DNA of 64,000 nt. Source: Pirellulaceae bacterium. Its GTDB lineage: Bacteria; Planctomycetota; Planctomycetia; Pirellulales; Pirellulaceae. Shown here piece by piece: positions 37,207-47,253 of this stretch. The first letter of the stretch is position 1. The number at the start of each line of letters is the position of its first letter. The position numbers and the translations under genes were made by a program. The stretch covers positions 1 through 64,000 of the forward strand of contig JADHUC010000003.1 of the NCBI GenBank assembly GCA_016784735.1. Direction: 5' to 3'. The notes under the pieces were generated by a model. That model made no database searches. It was not told the origin of the DNA and worked only from the letters and a program-made list of their open reading frames with translations.

Positions 37207-39639
37207 ATGAAGAAGCACATCTCGGCTCGCTGGATGTTGGTCGTAGCCTGTTTGCTCTTGGCTGGGTGCATTGAGGCTTCTAGCCTGCAGTCCCCACGAT
37301 CGAGCGTGGATGAGTCGAAGGAACAACTTACTGACATTAGCGAATCGTCGCCGAAGTCGGACGCCTCCAAGCAGGCAGTTTCACGGGGAATATCAGAATC
37401 GCAATCCGAGAATGCCGAATCCGTTGCATCGAACGGAGCCACCTTCGCCGGAACGGATACGGCACGCGACGTTGAAGACCCACTTTCGGTCACGATCGAT
37501 CTAGATGCGCAAACAGACTTGCGGGAAATCGATCTTGACGAGCCTTTTCGCATCGTGCTTACCAACACGTCGGACCAACCGATACGGATTTGGAATCTGG
37601 ACACGAAAAACGGCTACTACCAGTTGTCATTTCATTTCACCAATTCGCGGAACGGCAAAACGCATGTCGCGAAACGCACACAAATCGACGACGAGGAATA
37701 CTGGGAATCGTATGAAGGGGGCATCGAACCTGGAACAGAAACGATCGAACTCGCTCCTAGAGGTGAGTATATGTTCAGCGACACGTTCGCGGCTAACCAA
37801 GGGGGCCACCGGGTGTGGGGCGGCCTGCCTGATCCCAACTCGGCAGACCGCTTTGCAGTGTCCGCACAATTCGAGTCTTGGACCAAATCACCGAATACCG
37901 CACGGCCCGTCTGGATTGGACGAATTCAGAGCGAAAATGTTACCGTCAACTTCCTCGCTTCGCGACTCAAGACACCCCACGACTATCTCGGGCATGGTTT
38001 TCCCGGAAAATCGCTCGAACTGATGAAGGCCGACCCCAATTGGATCGCTCGCCAAGATGACTATTCGCGCACTCCGCTGCACATCGCCGCGACGTTGGGA
38101 CGCACCGAAGTGGTCAAGTGGCTCCTGGACAACGGAGCGGATGTCAACGCGATTGCGTACAACGGGCGCACGCCGTTGCATTTGGCGAGCGACCGGGACG
38201 TGATCGGGCTGATTATCGAGAAGAAGCCGGACTTCAGTATTCAGTGTCGCGGTCAGGGGCAGACACCGCTGCAGAGGGCCGCAGCCAATTTGGCTGAGGC
38301 ACGCGACGCGCGTACAAAGCGGAAATGGCAAGCAATCACGGAATTGTATCTCGACGCTGGGGCCGAATACGACATTCTGACGGCGATTCATCTTGACGAC
38401 ATTGATCGAGTCAAAACCGTTTTGAGACAATCCCCAGAGCTTGCGGACAACTTCCAAAGACAGAGCCCGCTGCGAACGGCCGTATCCCTAAGGCGACTGG
38501 AGATTTGCCGTTACCTGATCGAACAGCATCGTGTCGATGTGAACGATTTTGAACGGGGCCTGGGTTATCCGATCATCAAGGAAGAACTGGCACATCCCCA
38601 TATCGTGCGCCTGCTGATCGAAAATGGCGCGGACTTGAAAACCCGGATTACCTGGCGCGGCGGCAGGACCGGAATCTGGATTATCGGCGACGATGCCACT
38701 GCATTGCATTTCGCTGCTCGTGACGGCGTGCCGGAAACGGTCAGATTGCTGATCGACAACGGCGTCGACATCTTTGCCACAGCACACGACTCGGCGGAAG
38801 AGAAGTACAAGCAAACTGCGCTTGAGGTTGCCGCCTACTTCGGTAAGGCCGACAACGCCAACGCAATTCTCAACCACCCCAAGTTTGACCAAGCGAACGA
38901 CCAATTACGCAAGAATTTGTTGAACAAATGTCTGTTGATCGGGGCATTTCCAAGTTGGCTGGCCCGAGAAGCGGAGCGGCCAAAACTGATCGAAACACTA
39001 CTGAAGAAGGGAGCCGATCCAAACGCCAGCGAAGACGGCGTAACAGCGATGCAGATCGCTGCCCGTCAAATCCACCCCGGTCAGAAGAACGAGAATCAAG
39101 AGATCAAGAAGGTGATCGCGGTCCTTGCGAAGCACGGTGCAACGGTCGATCTGTTCTCTGCCGTCGCCATCGGCGATGAAGTGCAGGTTGCCCGACTGCT
39201 TGAGCGAAGTCCCAAATCAGCGAACTCGCGTGGCCCTGACGGCTACCCAACGCTGCATTTCGCTGTGGGCATGAATTACGAGAGCATCGTCAGGGAACTG
39301 TTGGGCGCTGGTGGCAACGTGGAAATACGCAACAAGAGCAACAATCAGGGCTCTGAGGACGAAACGGCTCTCCACTGCGCCGCATTCTGGGGGCGGTACG
39401 AGATTGCCAAGGTACTGATTGGTGCCGGGGCGGATGTCAACGCACTGGATGAGGGAAAACGCACGCCGCTGCATGACGCCACAAGGCGGGCCAACATGAA
39501 GATAATACGATTGTTGCTTGAGAATGGCGCCAATGTGGACGCCCGTGACGCGGATGGCACAACACCGTTGGAGTGGTCTCACGGGTCACGTGAAGTGCAG
39601 GAGGTGTTTCGAGAGCATCGCCGAGCAAACGAGAAGTAG
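37207..39639 (+). CDS. Ankyrin-repeat lipoprotein
   Basis: This 810-aa protein has a lipoprotein signal with lipobox LLAGC (MKKHISARWMLVVACLLLAGC). A Ser/Glu-rich linker and a beta-rich domain of about 200 residues follow. Then come two or more blocks of ankyrin repeats, for example RTPLHIAATLGRTEVVKWLL, GADVNAIAYNGRTPLHLAS, ETALHCAAFWGRYEIAKVLI and KRTPLHDATRRANMKIIRLL. It is predicted to sit at a membrane and bind other proteins; no enzymatic motif is seen. ATG 37207 follows AAAGGAGG. Confidence 0.9.
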   Translation: MKKHISARWMLVVACLLLAGCIEASSLQSPRSSVDESKEQLTDISESSPKSDASKQAVSRGISESQSENAESVASNGATFAGTDTARDVEDPLSVTIDLDAQTDLREIDLDEPFRIVLTNTSDQPIRIWNLDTKNGYYQLSFHFTNSRNGKTHVAKRTQIDDEEYWESYEGGIEPGTETIELAPRGEYMFSDTFAANQGGHRVWGGLPDPNSADRFAVSAQFESWTKSPNTARPVWIGRIQSENVTVNFLASRLKTPHDYLGHGFPGKSLELMKADPNWIARQDDYSRTPLHIAATLGRTEVVKWLLDNGADVNAIAYNGRTPLHLASDRDVIGLIIEKKPDFSIQCRGQGQTPLQRAAANLAEARDARTKRKWQAITELYLDAGAEYDILTAIHLDDIDRVKTVLRQSPELADNFQRQSPLRTAVSLRRLEICRYLIEQHRVDVNDFERGLGYPIIKEELAHPHIVRLLIENGADLKTRITWRGGRTGIWIIGDDATALHFAARDGVPETVRLLIDNGVDIFATAHDSAEEKYKQTALEVAAYFGKADNANAILNHPKFDQANDQLRKNLLNKCLLIGAFPSWLAREAERPKLIETLLKKGADPNASEDGVTAMQIAARQIHPGQKNENQEIKKVIAVLAKHGATVDLFSAVAIGDEVQVARLLERSPKSANSRGPDGYPTLHFAVGMNYESIVRELLGAGGNVEIRNKSNNQGSEDETALHCAAFWGRYEIAKVLIGAGADVNALDEGKRTPLHDATRRANMKIIRLLLENGANVDARDADGTTPLEWSHGSREVQEVFREHRRANEK

Positions 39640-39674
39640 TTCTCAGCCGCACGACATCCGAAAAGCCGTTGGTG

Positions 39675-41252
39675 TCAGGGCTCGATACGCATCTCGACCC
39701 AAACGATTTGTTGAACGGCAGATCCATCGATTTGGCGTATGCGGAGCTTATTGTAACCGTCCTTGACGGCATCAAGTGGACTTGGAAAACGGATCGCACG
39801 CACTGGGCCGCCCCCGAAGCCCTGAGGGTTCACAATATCCTCCGCCGCGCCTAGCACCCGATCGTTGAGCGATGCCTCGAAGCGGGCCTCGGAAATACCT
39901 TCGCGCCGACCTAGTCCGGCAACGGCCCAGACTTTCCCCGCTGCAGGCTTCGAGCCTATGTGGATGCGGAAGCTTGCTCCGTCGCGTGCATCGGCCGGTA
40001 ATTGCGCTCCATTTGGAAAGCCCGATGGCACTGTATCCCGATAGCACACGGGATGTCGACAAGGACTGCCCAACACCGTTTGCCGGGTAAGGCCGTCCCG
40101 TAGCAGCAAACCGTAGTCGCTCGCGGTCACGGGCCGTGTTCCGCTGTCCATCCAGTTGAACAAGTAGAGGCTGTCGGCGCCGCGGTGGTAGGCCGAGGCG
40201 GCAAAGCCTCGAAGCGACGCCAGGTCATTGGCGACCGCTGCTGCGCCCGGCCACGGGCGTGCATTGTGTTCGATTCCCGGTGCCACCGTGACTCGCTCAG
40301 CGGCCTTGTCCAATCGTTCGTTCCAGAGTTCGATGGGAATGTCAAAGTCGGACGATGTCCAGAACGGGCACGGCACAACCATGTCCACCAACCCGTCGCG
40401 TGCCCAAGAAACCGCATCCATTCCCAAACCGGACGCAGCATCCGGGTGAGCCGGGACGCGCACGCTGAGAAGGACCGGGTGGTTTCGTTTCTTTGACCAA
40501 TCGGCGGTCAGAGAACGAACCTCGCGCACGAAGTCGGTCAGGATCGCGCCTTCCTCTTGCTCGCGACCGGGAGTCAGGTGGTAGCCGAAACGCATCCAGT
40601 CAAGTTCCAGACCGTCCAGGTCGTAGCGTTCGAGCAGTTCTCGAACGAAGGCGCTCTGATGTTCCCGAACCGCTGCGTAAGCGTAGTTCATTGCTCGGTT
40701 GGACCAGGGACCGGCCGAGCCGTTGGGGACGCGCCAGCACTCGGGGCGCGAGCGCCAAAAGGAAGAATGCATAAAGTTGTCGGGCTCATCGACGCTGTGG
40801 ATATCATTCATCCGCATCGACAGCCACGGCGAGACACCCTTTTCGCGGCAGCGGTCGATCCAGACCTTGTATGGGTCCAACCCGGCCTCGTGAAGCCGCT
40901 TTGCGTTCTGCGGCCACATGCCTTGCGGTTCTTTCCCGTCAACCGGATCCCAGATGGCGTCGCGCGACCGGCTGCGGAAACTGGCCCGCATGGCATTGGG
41001 GCACAAGAACAGATGGGTGACGGCCGATCCGGCGTACTGGTCGACGAAAGCGTGCAGCCCATCGAGGGTCATGTCCTCGGGCTTGCGCGATCCGAAGAAA
41101 TGACTGTTGTCCTCGTTGATCACCAGCATGCCGCGCAACGTCTCGTTCCGCGATTCCGTTTCTTTGGCTACCGCCTCGATCGTCTCTTCGCCCGACACGC
41201 TGCCGGCCATCAAACAGGCGGCGAACGATAGACTGAATCCGGTTCTCGCCAT
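39675..41252 (-). CDS. Secreted TIM-barrel glycosidase-like protein
   Basis: This 525-aa protein has a Sec signal (MARTGFSLSFAACLMAGSVS). The mature part looks like a (beta/alpha)8 glycoside-hydrolase-like fold: strands such as VTHLFLCPNAMRA, GVSPWLSMRMNDIHS and YDLDGLELDWMRFGYHL, the last with acidic residues at the barrel end. The C-terminal 110 residues are beta-rich, possibly carbohydrate-binding. ATG 41252 follows GGGAGA. Family number and substrate are not assigned. Confidence 0.7.
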   Translation of the reverse strand: MARTGFSLSFAACLMAGSVSGEETIEAVAKETESRNETLRGMLVINEDNSHFFGSRKPEDMTLDGLHAFVDQYAGSAVTHLFLCPNAMRASFRSRSRDAIWDPVDGKEPQGMWPQNAKRLHEAGLDPYKVWIDRCREKGVSPWLSMRMNDIHSVDEPDNFMHSSFWRSRPECWRVPNGSAGPWSNRAMNYAYAAVREHQSAFVRELLERYDLDGLELDWMRFGYHLTPGREQEEGAILTDFVREVRSLTADWSKKRNHPVLLSVRVPAHPDAASGLGMDAVSWARDGLVDMVVPCPFWTSSDFDIPIELWNERLDKAAERVTVAPGIEHNARPWPGAAAVANDLASLRGFAASAYHRGADSLYLFNWMDSGTRPVTASDYGLLLRDGLTRQTVLGSPCRHPVCYRDTVPSGFPNGAQLPADARDGASFRIHIGSKPAAGKVWAVAGLGRREGISEARFEASLNDRVLGAAEDIVNPQGFGGGPVRAIRFPSPLDAVKDGYNKLRIRQIDGSAVQQIVWVEMRIEP

Positions 41253-41283
41253 GTTGTGGTCTCCCTTTCCCCTCGTCTCATCT

Positions 41284-41939
41284 CTAATCCGGCGCAAACG
41301 CTTTGACTTCGACGATGTGTACGCCCTTGTTCAGGCTATGGTAAAGCATATTGGCGCGGATGTAACGCAACTGAGTGTGTTGTTGCGGGTCAGGCGGCCG
41401 TCGCCCATGGCAAAACGCGTTGCCGGGGTAATGGGTTCGCGGAGCGCGCCCAAGCGGAAATGTCCGGCTGTGCCTCGGGTCGCAACAGCCAGTACGCCTT
41501 CGGTCGGCGAGTCGTTCGAATTCGTCATGGTCAGCCTGGCGAATTGAACCAGGTTCGTTCTGCCAAGTTCAGGCAATTCCGTACTGAAGATCTCAAGGCG
41601 GTAGCGGACATCATCATCTCGCCAACCGTAGCCGACCACCGGGATCCAGCCGTCGAGGAACGTCTTGTTCCTGGCCATGACCGGCTCCAGCGTCTTGCCA
41701 TAAAAGAACGCGAGTTCCGCGTAGCGCGTGTAGACGGCGCCGTCGTAGGTGATCTGCACCGGCTCCGGGACAAATGGCATGCCGATCACAGTCGTCGACT
41801 GTGCCGCATAGCACCATTCCTCGTCCGGCCGGTCGAGAGCCGGATCGAACATCGGCCCGTCAGCGCCGTGCGTACGAAGGCCAAAGAACGTAGTAGCTGC
41901 CAGCAGCATCCAGCAGAAACGAGGCCGATCTGTTGTCAT
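41284..41939 (-). pseudogene. Secreted protein gene with its middle lost; discoidin-like tail in another frame
   Basis: The upstream part (41331-41939) encodes a signal peptide and about 170 residues of beta-rich protein (GWIPVVGYGWRDDDVRYRLE), then ends abruptly. In the next frame, 41284-41370 encodes TQLRYIRANMLYHSLNKGVH then IVEVKAFAPD and a stop. That is a typical end of an F5/8-type (discoidin) domain. The frame junction lies near 41370-41400. An internal deletion of a longer secreted protein is the simplest reading. A single frameshift would not restore a normal-sized discoidin domain. Confidence 0.6.
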
Positions 41940-42194
41940 AGTCTGTCCCCTGACGCGGCAGCGGTCGTCTGAGAGTCACTCTTCATCGCCGGTCATAAGT
42001 TCGTAGCAAAGCATGAAGAACCAAGATGGAAGTGGAGCCCCACTCGTCTTCATCTATAACCACCAATCTATAACCTGAAGGCGGGACTACGAACGGCCTC
42101 GCGACCAATTCATGCGTCGGCTCCATAGTATGACGGGTATGCAGCGCTTCGGGGAGCCGATTGACGGTAGGTGAGATGCAGGGAATGGCTGCGG

Positions 42195-43895
42195 TCACCA
42201 CTGTTTGAGTGATGCAAAGTGCCTGCTCCCAAGGGTGAGTTGTCCGTCGGCAATTCCTTGCCGTACACGCTCGACCAAATAGGTCGCGTCGGCGGCCAAC
42301 AAGTTGGTCCCATGGTCCGGCTCGATCAATGCTGCCAGCGGCATATCCGCGCCGTTTTGCGACGACAGATCGGCGAACCCCTGGAAGTTCAGCACGCCGG
42401 CTTCCAGGGTGCCGCAAGGTACCGAAGGGTTGTTCATTCCCACGCAACCTTCTCCCGGCAGAAACCAATCGCGATGCGGATATCCGTGAAAATGAAACAG
42501 ACTTGACCCACGTTCGACGAGTTCGGGTCGGTGCAGCGCAGCCGACAAACTGAGCGCCAGCATAACGCGAAGGTCGTACGATGGTTTAACGGCCCTGCCA
42601 CAAGTGTCCGCTCCGTGGGGCAGTTGCATTCGTAGCCCGCGCCGGTAGCTGCCTACGCGCACCACGTCGGTGGTCAAGTTCAGATCCGTCTTGTGGGCCC
42701 CGGAACGAGAGCTGGCGATCCAGAGATCGGGAACCTGCCGATAGACGGTGTCTCCGGCTCCGACAATGGGCACGTAGAGTCGGCCCAAGTCGTTTCGCCG
42801 AAGTTCCTCGGAATCGAAGCCGTCCACCGTCGAAAGACGTTCGAACTCGATGGCTGAAATCTCGGGCGGGCCGTCGTACTGTGGCGGTTCGACGTGGGCC
42901 AGGAAACCAAAGGAAACGCCCGTTCTACCGTCGACAAACGCTTTGGCGATGTCGCGCCGTGACTTCCGTCGCAACAGTGCCCGCAAATCGTGGCCGTCCG
43001 GCAGGAGCCCGGTTGGCCCGAGCGCTCGCCCTAGCTCGACGACGTTGCGAGCCGAATCGTGGGCGTTGGGATCGTACGTCTCGATGTCGAACTGCCCGGC
43101 CAGCAATGGCGTGATCGGCAGATACAGTTTCGGAATGAGGCAATTGAAAACGAAGTGATCGATCTGCGAAAAATCGTGCACCGAGTCGGACAGATTGAGA
43201 TTCAACACCGAAAGCTTGTCGCCGCAGATACCGACAACGACTGGAGAGAACTCTTGAGCCAGGGCAGCCAGCCCGAGCGGGATTCGCTGTTCGTAGGGCA
43301 CTTCGGGATCGACGAGACGCGGATCGACCTCGGTCAATGCGATGGCCTGCGTGTTGATGTAGTCCTGCATGCGCCACACCGCATGGTCTTCCGCCCAGAG
43401 GGTCAGGCGTGCCAGCTCTGTAACGGTACGAGAAGATCGCTTGCGGTTGAACAGCTTGTGAAATCGATACACCCACTCGACAAACTGGATGCCCAACAGT
43501 CTGCCGATCGAACGCGGCTTTCGAACGTCGATGACTGCGTGAATTTCCTTGCGAACGGCCCTGGTTCGATAGTTGAAACGCCGATTGATCACGGGGATGA
43601 CCGCAACCTGGTGAAAATCGATCGTGGCGTCCTCCCAAGGAATCACGGCGACGCCGCAAGCCTCCAGTTCGCGCTGGATCGCTTCCCGCAGGCGAAGGAT
43701 ACCGGCGCGGCGAAATCCTTTCGGCAGAGGCCGAAACGTGACCTGCAGTTGACCGGCCATTTCCTCGACACTGGTCGGCGGAGTGCACGACGGACCGGTT
43801 CGCCGATCTCCGTGGCCGGAAATGAGTCTTGCGATTGTGCTTGAACCAAGAGCCGTACCGAGGTGCTGCATTGGGATCTCGCTCGAGGAAGTCAT
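42195..43895 (-). CDS. Hypothetical protein of 566 aa, unknown family
   Basis: I do not recognise this protein. It has no signal peptide or obvious membrane segment. Noticeable segments are VAVIPVINRRFNYRTRAVRK, LTLWAEDHAVWRMQDYINTQ, PVVVGICGDKLSVLNLNLSD and the C-terminal FHFHGYPHRDWFLPGEGCVG. Histidines and acidic residues in the last could bind metal. Start may be ATG 43895 or internal ATG 43760, which follows GAGGA closely. It lies upstream of nothing on its strand and 229 bp beyond the DUF362 gene, also on the minus strand. Confidence 0.75.
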   Translation of the reverse strand: MTSSSEIPMQHLGTALGSSTIARLISGHGDRRTGPSCTPPTSVEEMAGQLQVTFRPLPKGFRRAGILRLREAIQRELEACGVAVIPWEDATIDFHQVAVIPVINRRFNYRTRAVRKEIHAVIDVRKPRSIGRLLGIQFVEWVYRFHKLFNRKRSSRTVTELARLTLWAEDHAVWRMQDYINTQAIALTEVDPRLVDPEVPYEQRIPLGLAALAQEFSPVVVGICGDKLSVLNLNLSDSVHDFSQIDHFVFNCLIPKLYLPITPLLAGQFDIETYDPNAHDSARNVVELGRALGPTGLLPDGHDLRALLRRKSRRDIAKAFVDGRTGVSFGFLAHVEPPQYDGPPEISAIEFERLSTVDGFDSEELRRNDLGRLYVPIVGAGDTVYRQVPDLWIASSRSGAHKTDLNLTTDVVRVGSYRRGLRMQLPHGADTCGRAVKPSYDLRVMLALSLSAALHRPELVERGSSLFHFHGYPHRDWFLPGEGCVGMNNPSVPCGTLEAGVLNFQGFADLSSQNGADMPLAALIEPDHGTNLLAADATYLVERVRQGIADGQLTLGSRHFASLKQW

Positions 43896-44123
43896 GATTG
43901 CGTGCGAAGAAGGTTAACCCGAAGGCGGCTTGGGGAATCCGTGCTGGCGGTTTGCCATGGCCTAATTGACCGTAGCATTTGTGTTATCGCTTGACGCCAA
44001 TATTGCTTCGTTACAACGGCGCGAACGAGCTTTTCCTAGACGAAGGATCTTATGGGTGGGATTCTTCGGCCTGTCCTGCTGTGACCGATGCAGCCGGTTG
44101 TGAGGAACAGCAATCCGGTCGCT

Positions 44124-45422
44124 TCAGAACAATCGGTGCAGAATCTTGGAGGCCATCTGTAACGCCGAGAAATAGGGAAATGTGTGAAACGCCCTCGGAT
44201 CGAGATAGGGGCTCTTGACCTTGCCGTGACGGGTGGCGTGGAACGTGAAGAAGGGCACGGGCACCGGACAACCCTTGACTCGCTTGATCTTCTTGGCCTT
44301 GATCTCACCCTCAACTTCCGTGCAATCGCCCACCAGGATGACAGTGCCGTCGAACTCCACGTCGCCAGGGTAGCGTCCCACGACAACGGCAAAGGGCCGC
44401 ATTTTCTCTAACGATCCCGGATCGTAGGCGTCCAGGATGGCGAAGACCGCCTTCAGCATGTTTATGCAGCCTGTGTGGCAGAGCCCGGCATCGCCGTCCT
44501 CGCACGAGGCTTGGGGGTGGGGGCCCAGGAAGAACTCGACGTTCAGCGGCATGGTACGCAGATCGTTGTAGCTGCGATCCACGGGCCCCACCTTTTCGAT
44601 GAGTTCATCCAGCGAGATGTCGCCTTGAATCTCGATCTCGGAAAGACTCACTGGGCCATGGCCTCGCTCGTGCGCAATCATCAGGTGCTTTACGTCATCC
44701 GGTTGAAGGCCCAGAATCCTGGCACCAATCGCGTCCACGGCAACGCCGTTGGTTCCCATGATGATCGCGCCGATGGGCAATGGTGTGGGCACCAATTCGT
44801 TGCGCTGCCCTCCCAGGATGGCGTCCACGGCGACCAGATCAGGGCAACCCACCTCCCACAGATCAGCGATCTTCTCTTCCAGCAGATAGTCGTGATGTAC
44901 CAGCCGTTCGTCCGAATCGCAGATGCCGATATTCAATTTCAGAGCACAGGTGATTTTGCTGGATACGTGGTTCTTCAGCTTCGGCGCCCAAACGCGATAA
45001 TCGGCGTTGACGATGGACCGCGAAAGGAGCATCGAGCGGTGCACCGATCCCTTCTCCAGGGACACCCGCTCGCGGGGCTCTTCGTCGAAGCAGGTGATCT
45101 TGGCGCCGGCTCGGCGCGCCATGGGATAGTAGCCAGCCTGATGATAAGCATATCGCGTTGGCACCGTCAGAGCGGTTCGCTCGCCAATGGTCACGCTGGT
45201 CGGCGTACCCGTGCTGCGCAGAGCCCCAATCAAGGCCTCCATGAAATTGGGCTGCGTGTATGCATAGCGGCCGTAGCGTTTGTGGGCGAAGACGATGTTC
45301 GGTTTGGCAAGCACATTACCGTGTGGCCTGGCACCGAGTTGTTCCATGCCCTCCGCCAGAATGCGTTCCATACCGGCTACGTCATCGTAGTCTTCATGCC
45401 TACGAATTATTACAGATTCCAC
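44124..45422 (-). CDS. DUF362 domain-containing protein
   Basis: This 432-aa protein belongs to the DUF362 family, linked to Fe-S proteins. It shows LAKPNIVFAHKRYGRYAYTQ, WAPKLKNHVSSKITCALKLN and DLVAVDAILGGQRNE, with the late motif VAVDAIGARILGLQPDDVKH. A cysteine group (ASCEDGDAGLCHTGCINML, about residues 305-325) may hold a metal cluster. The start is GTG 45422 after GGGGAG. It is divergent from the aldehyde dehydrogenase gene, sharing a 259-bp promoter region. Confidence 0.85.
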   Translation of the reverse strand: MESVIIRRHEDYDDVAGMERILAEGMEQLGARPHGNVLAKPNIVFAHKRYGRYAYTQPNFMEALIGALRSTGTPTSVTIGERTALTVPTRYAYHQAGYYPMARRAGAKITCFDEEPRERVSLEKGSVHRSMLLSRSIVNADYRVWAPKLKNHVSSKITCALKLNIGICDSDERLVHHDYLLEEKIADLWEVGCPDLVAVDAILGGQRNELVPTPLPIGAIIMGTNGVAVDAIGARILGLQPDDVKHLMIAHERGHGPVSLSEIEIQGDISLDELIEKVGPVDRSYNDLRTMPLNVEFFLGPHPQASCEDGDAGLCHTGCINMLKAVFAILDAYDPGSLEKMRPFAVVVGRYPGDVEFDGTVILVGDCTEVEGEIKAKKIKRVKGCPVPVPFFTFHATRHGKVKSPYLDPRAFHTFPYFSALQMASKILHRLF

Positions 45423-45681
45423 CTTGCTCCCCTTTCGTCTCCCCTAACCTAGGCGGGCGGTGATCAAACCCCGTGTCGAACGATCGGCGTCATCGATACG
45501 ACTGTCGTCTTGGGAGCCAATCAACAGATCGATAACCGGACTTTTGCAGGTTTTCCTTTGCTCAGCCGGCAAAACTTGAATAGCTTACCGATTTATCGAC
45601 CAACAGTCGTCCTCCGCGTGAGGATCTCCGATACTCGATTAGCGAGCAAGGGCATCAGCCGCGGCACGGGAGCAGACCGAC

Positions 45682-47244
45682 ATGGAACAAACGCAAGAGA
45701 CTCAGTGTTTTAACCCGGCCACCGGCGAACTCCTTGGCACTTCGACGCTGGACACGATCGAGGACCTGCAAGAGAGGATCGCTGGGGCACGCGCCGCCCA
45801 AGTGGCCTGGGCCGAAACTCCGGTCAAGCAGCGAACTCGGGCCATGCTGCGAGTCCGGGACTATGTGGTGGATCATGCCGACGAGTTGAGCGAGACCGTC
45901 AGTCGCGACAACGGCAAGACTCGATTGGATGCCATTTCCACCGAGGTGCTGCCGGCAGCCATCGCCGCCCACTACTATTCAAAACAAGCAAGACGCTTCT
46001 TGCGAACGCGCCGGCTGGCCCCCGCGAACCTGATGCTGGCCAACAAACGGAGCCGAGTCCGACAAGTGCCATGGGGCGTGATCGGCGTCATCTCGCCGTG
46101 GAACTACCCATTTGGTATCCCCTTTTCCGAGGTGGTCATGGGGCTGCTTGCGGGCAATGCGGTCGTACTGAAAGTGGCAACGCAAACGCAAATGGTTGGA
46201 CGGGCGCTGGAGCAGTGCTTCCAGGCAGCCGGGCTGCCGGAGGGCGTCTTTTCCTATGTCAACTTGCCCGGACGTATCGTGGGCGACGCGTTCCTGGAAA
46301 ACGGAATCGACAAGCTCTTCTTCACGGGCTCGGTCGCGGTAGGCAAACAGCTAATGGCTAAAGCGGCCGAGACTTTGACGCCCGTTTCTCTGGAACTGGG
46401 TGGGAACGACCCGATGCTCGTCTGCCCCGACGCCGACCTGAAACGGGCGGCTGCCGGAGCAGTGTGGGCGGGCTTGTCCAACTGCGGACAATCCTGTGCC
46501 GCGGTCGAACGAATCTACGTGCATACCGATGTCTTTGACGCGTTCATGGACCTGCTGAGTGAGAAGGTCTCCGCGCTGCGAGTGGGCTTTGACGCCGATT
46601 ACGATGTCGACCTTGGCGCGATGACCACGGAATCACAGATCGAAAAGGTGCGTCACCAAGTGCAGGACGCCATGGACCGTGGTGCTACTGTCCACGCCCA
46701 GTCGATGTGCCCCAAGGAAGGCGGCAATTTCCTGCCGGCCATGATAATGACGAATGTCGATCACTCGATGCAAATAATGCGCGAAGAGACTTTCGGGCCG
46801 GTGGTCGCCGTGATGGAGGTCCGCGACATGGACCAGGCCGTCGAACTGGCCAACGACGCAACCCTCGGCTTGACCGCGTCAGTCTGGTCACGCAACAGAA
46901 AGACCGCGCGTCGACTGGCGACGCGAATCCAGGCCGGCGTCGTCACGATCAACGACCATTTGATCAGCCACGGACTACCCGAGACCCCTTGGGGTGGCTT
47001 CAAAGAATCGGGGCTCGGCCGAACGCACGGAGCTATCGGTTTTGCCGAAATGACCCAACCGCAATGCATCGTCGACGATCTGACGCATCGCGTCAAGAAG
47101 AACATCTGGTGGTACCCGCACGGGCAGGGCGTCTACCAATCCGTGAAAGGCATTATCCATGCCCTTTACGCCAAAGGGCTAACCAGACGCGTCTCTGGCT
47201 TCTTCCGACTCCTGCGGGCCTTGCCTCGCGTTTTCCGCGCTTGA
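45682..47244 (+). CDS. NAD(P)-dependent aldehyde dehydrogenase
   Basis: This 520-aa aldehyde dehydrogenase superfamily enzyme has the catalytic Cys in NCGQSCAAVERI, the general-base Glu in VSLELGGNDP, and the cofactor/oxyanion Asn in ISPWNYPFGIP. TGSVAVGKQL forms the NAD site. The C-terminal 50 residues beyond the core (YQSVKGIIHALYAKGLTRRV) are basic and amphipathic and could touch a membrane. ATG 45682 follows GGGAG. Substrate is unknown. Confidence 0.93.
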   Translation: MEQTQETQCFNPATGELLGTSTLDTIEDLQERIAGARAAQVAWAETPVKQRTRAMLRVRDYVVDHADELSETVSRDNGKTRLDAISTEVLPAAIAAHYYSKQARRFLRTRRLAPANLMLANKRSRVRQVPWGVIGVISPWNYPFGIPFSEVVMGLLAGNAVVLKVATQTQMVGRALEQCFQAAGLPEGVFSYVNLPGRIVGDAFLENGIDKLFFTGSVAVGKQLMAKAAETLTPVSLELGGNDPMLVCPDADLKRAAAGAVWAGLSNCGQSCAAVERIYVHTDVFDAFMDLLSEKVSALRVGFDADYDVDLGAMTTESQIEKVRHQVQDAMDRGATVHAQSMCPKEGGNFLPAMIMTNVDHSMQIMREETFGPVVAVMEVRDMDQAVELANDATLGLTASVWSRNRKTARRLATRIQAGVVTINDHLISHGLPETPWGGFKESGLGRTHGAIGFAEMTQPQCIVDDLTHRVKKNIWWYPHGQGVYQSVKGIIHALYAKGLTRRVSGFFRLLRALPRVFRA

Positions 47245-47253
47245 ACCGGTGGC

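Noticed and set aside
41983-42468. Minus-strand 161-codon frame
   Set aside because: It overlaps the 3' end of the 566-aa gene in another frame and has no ribosome site or protein-like pattern.
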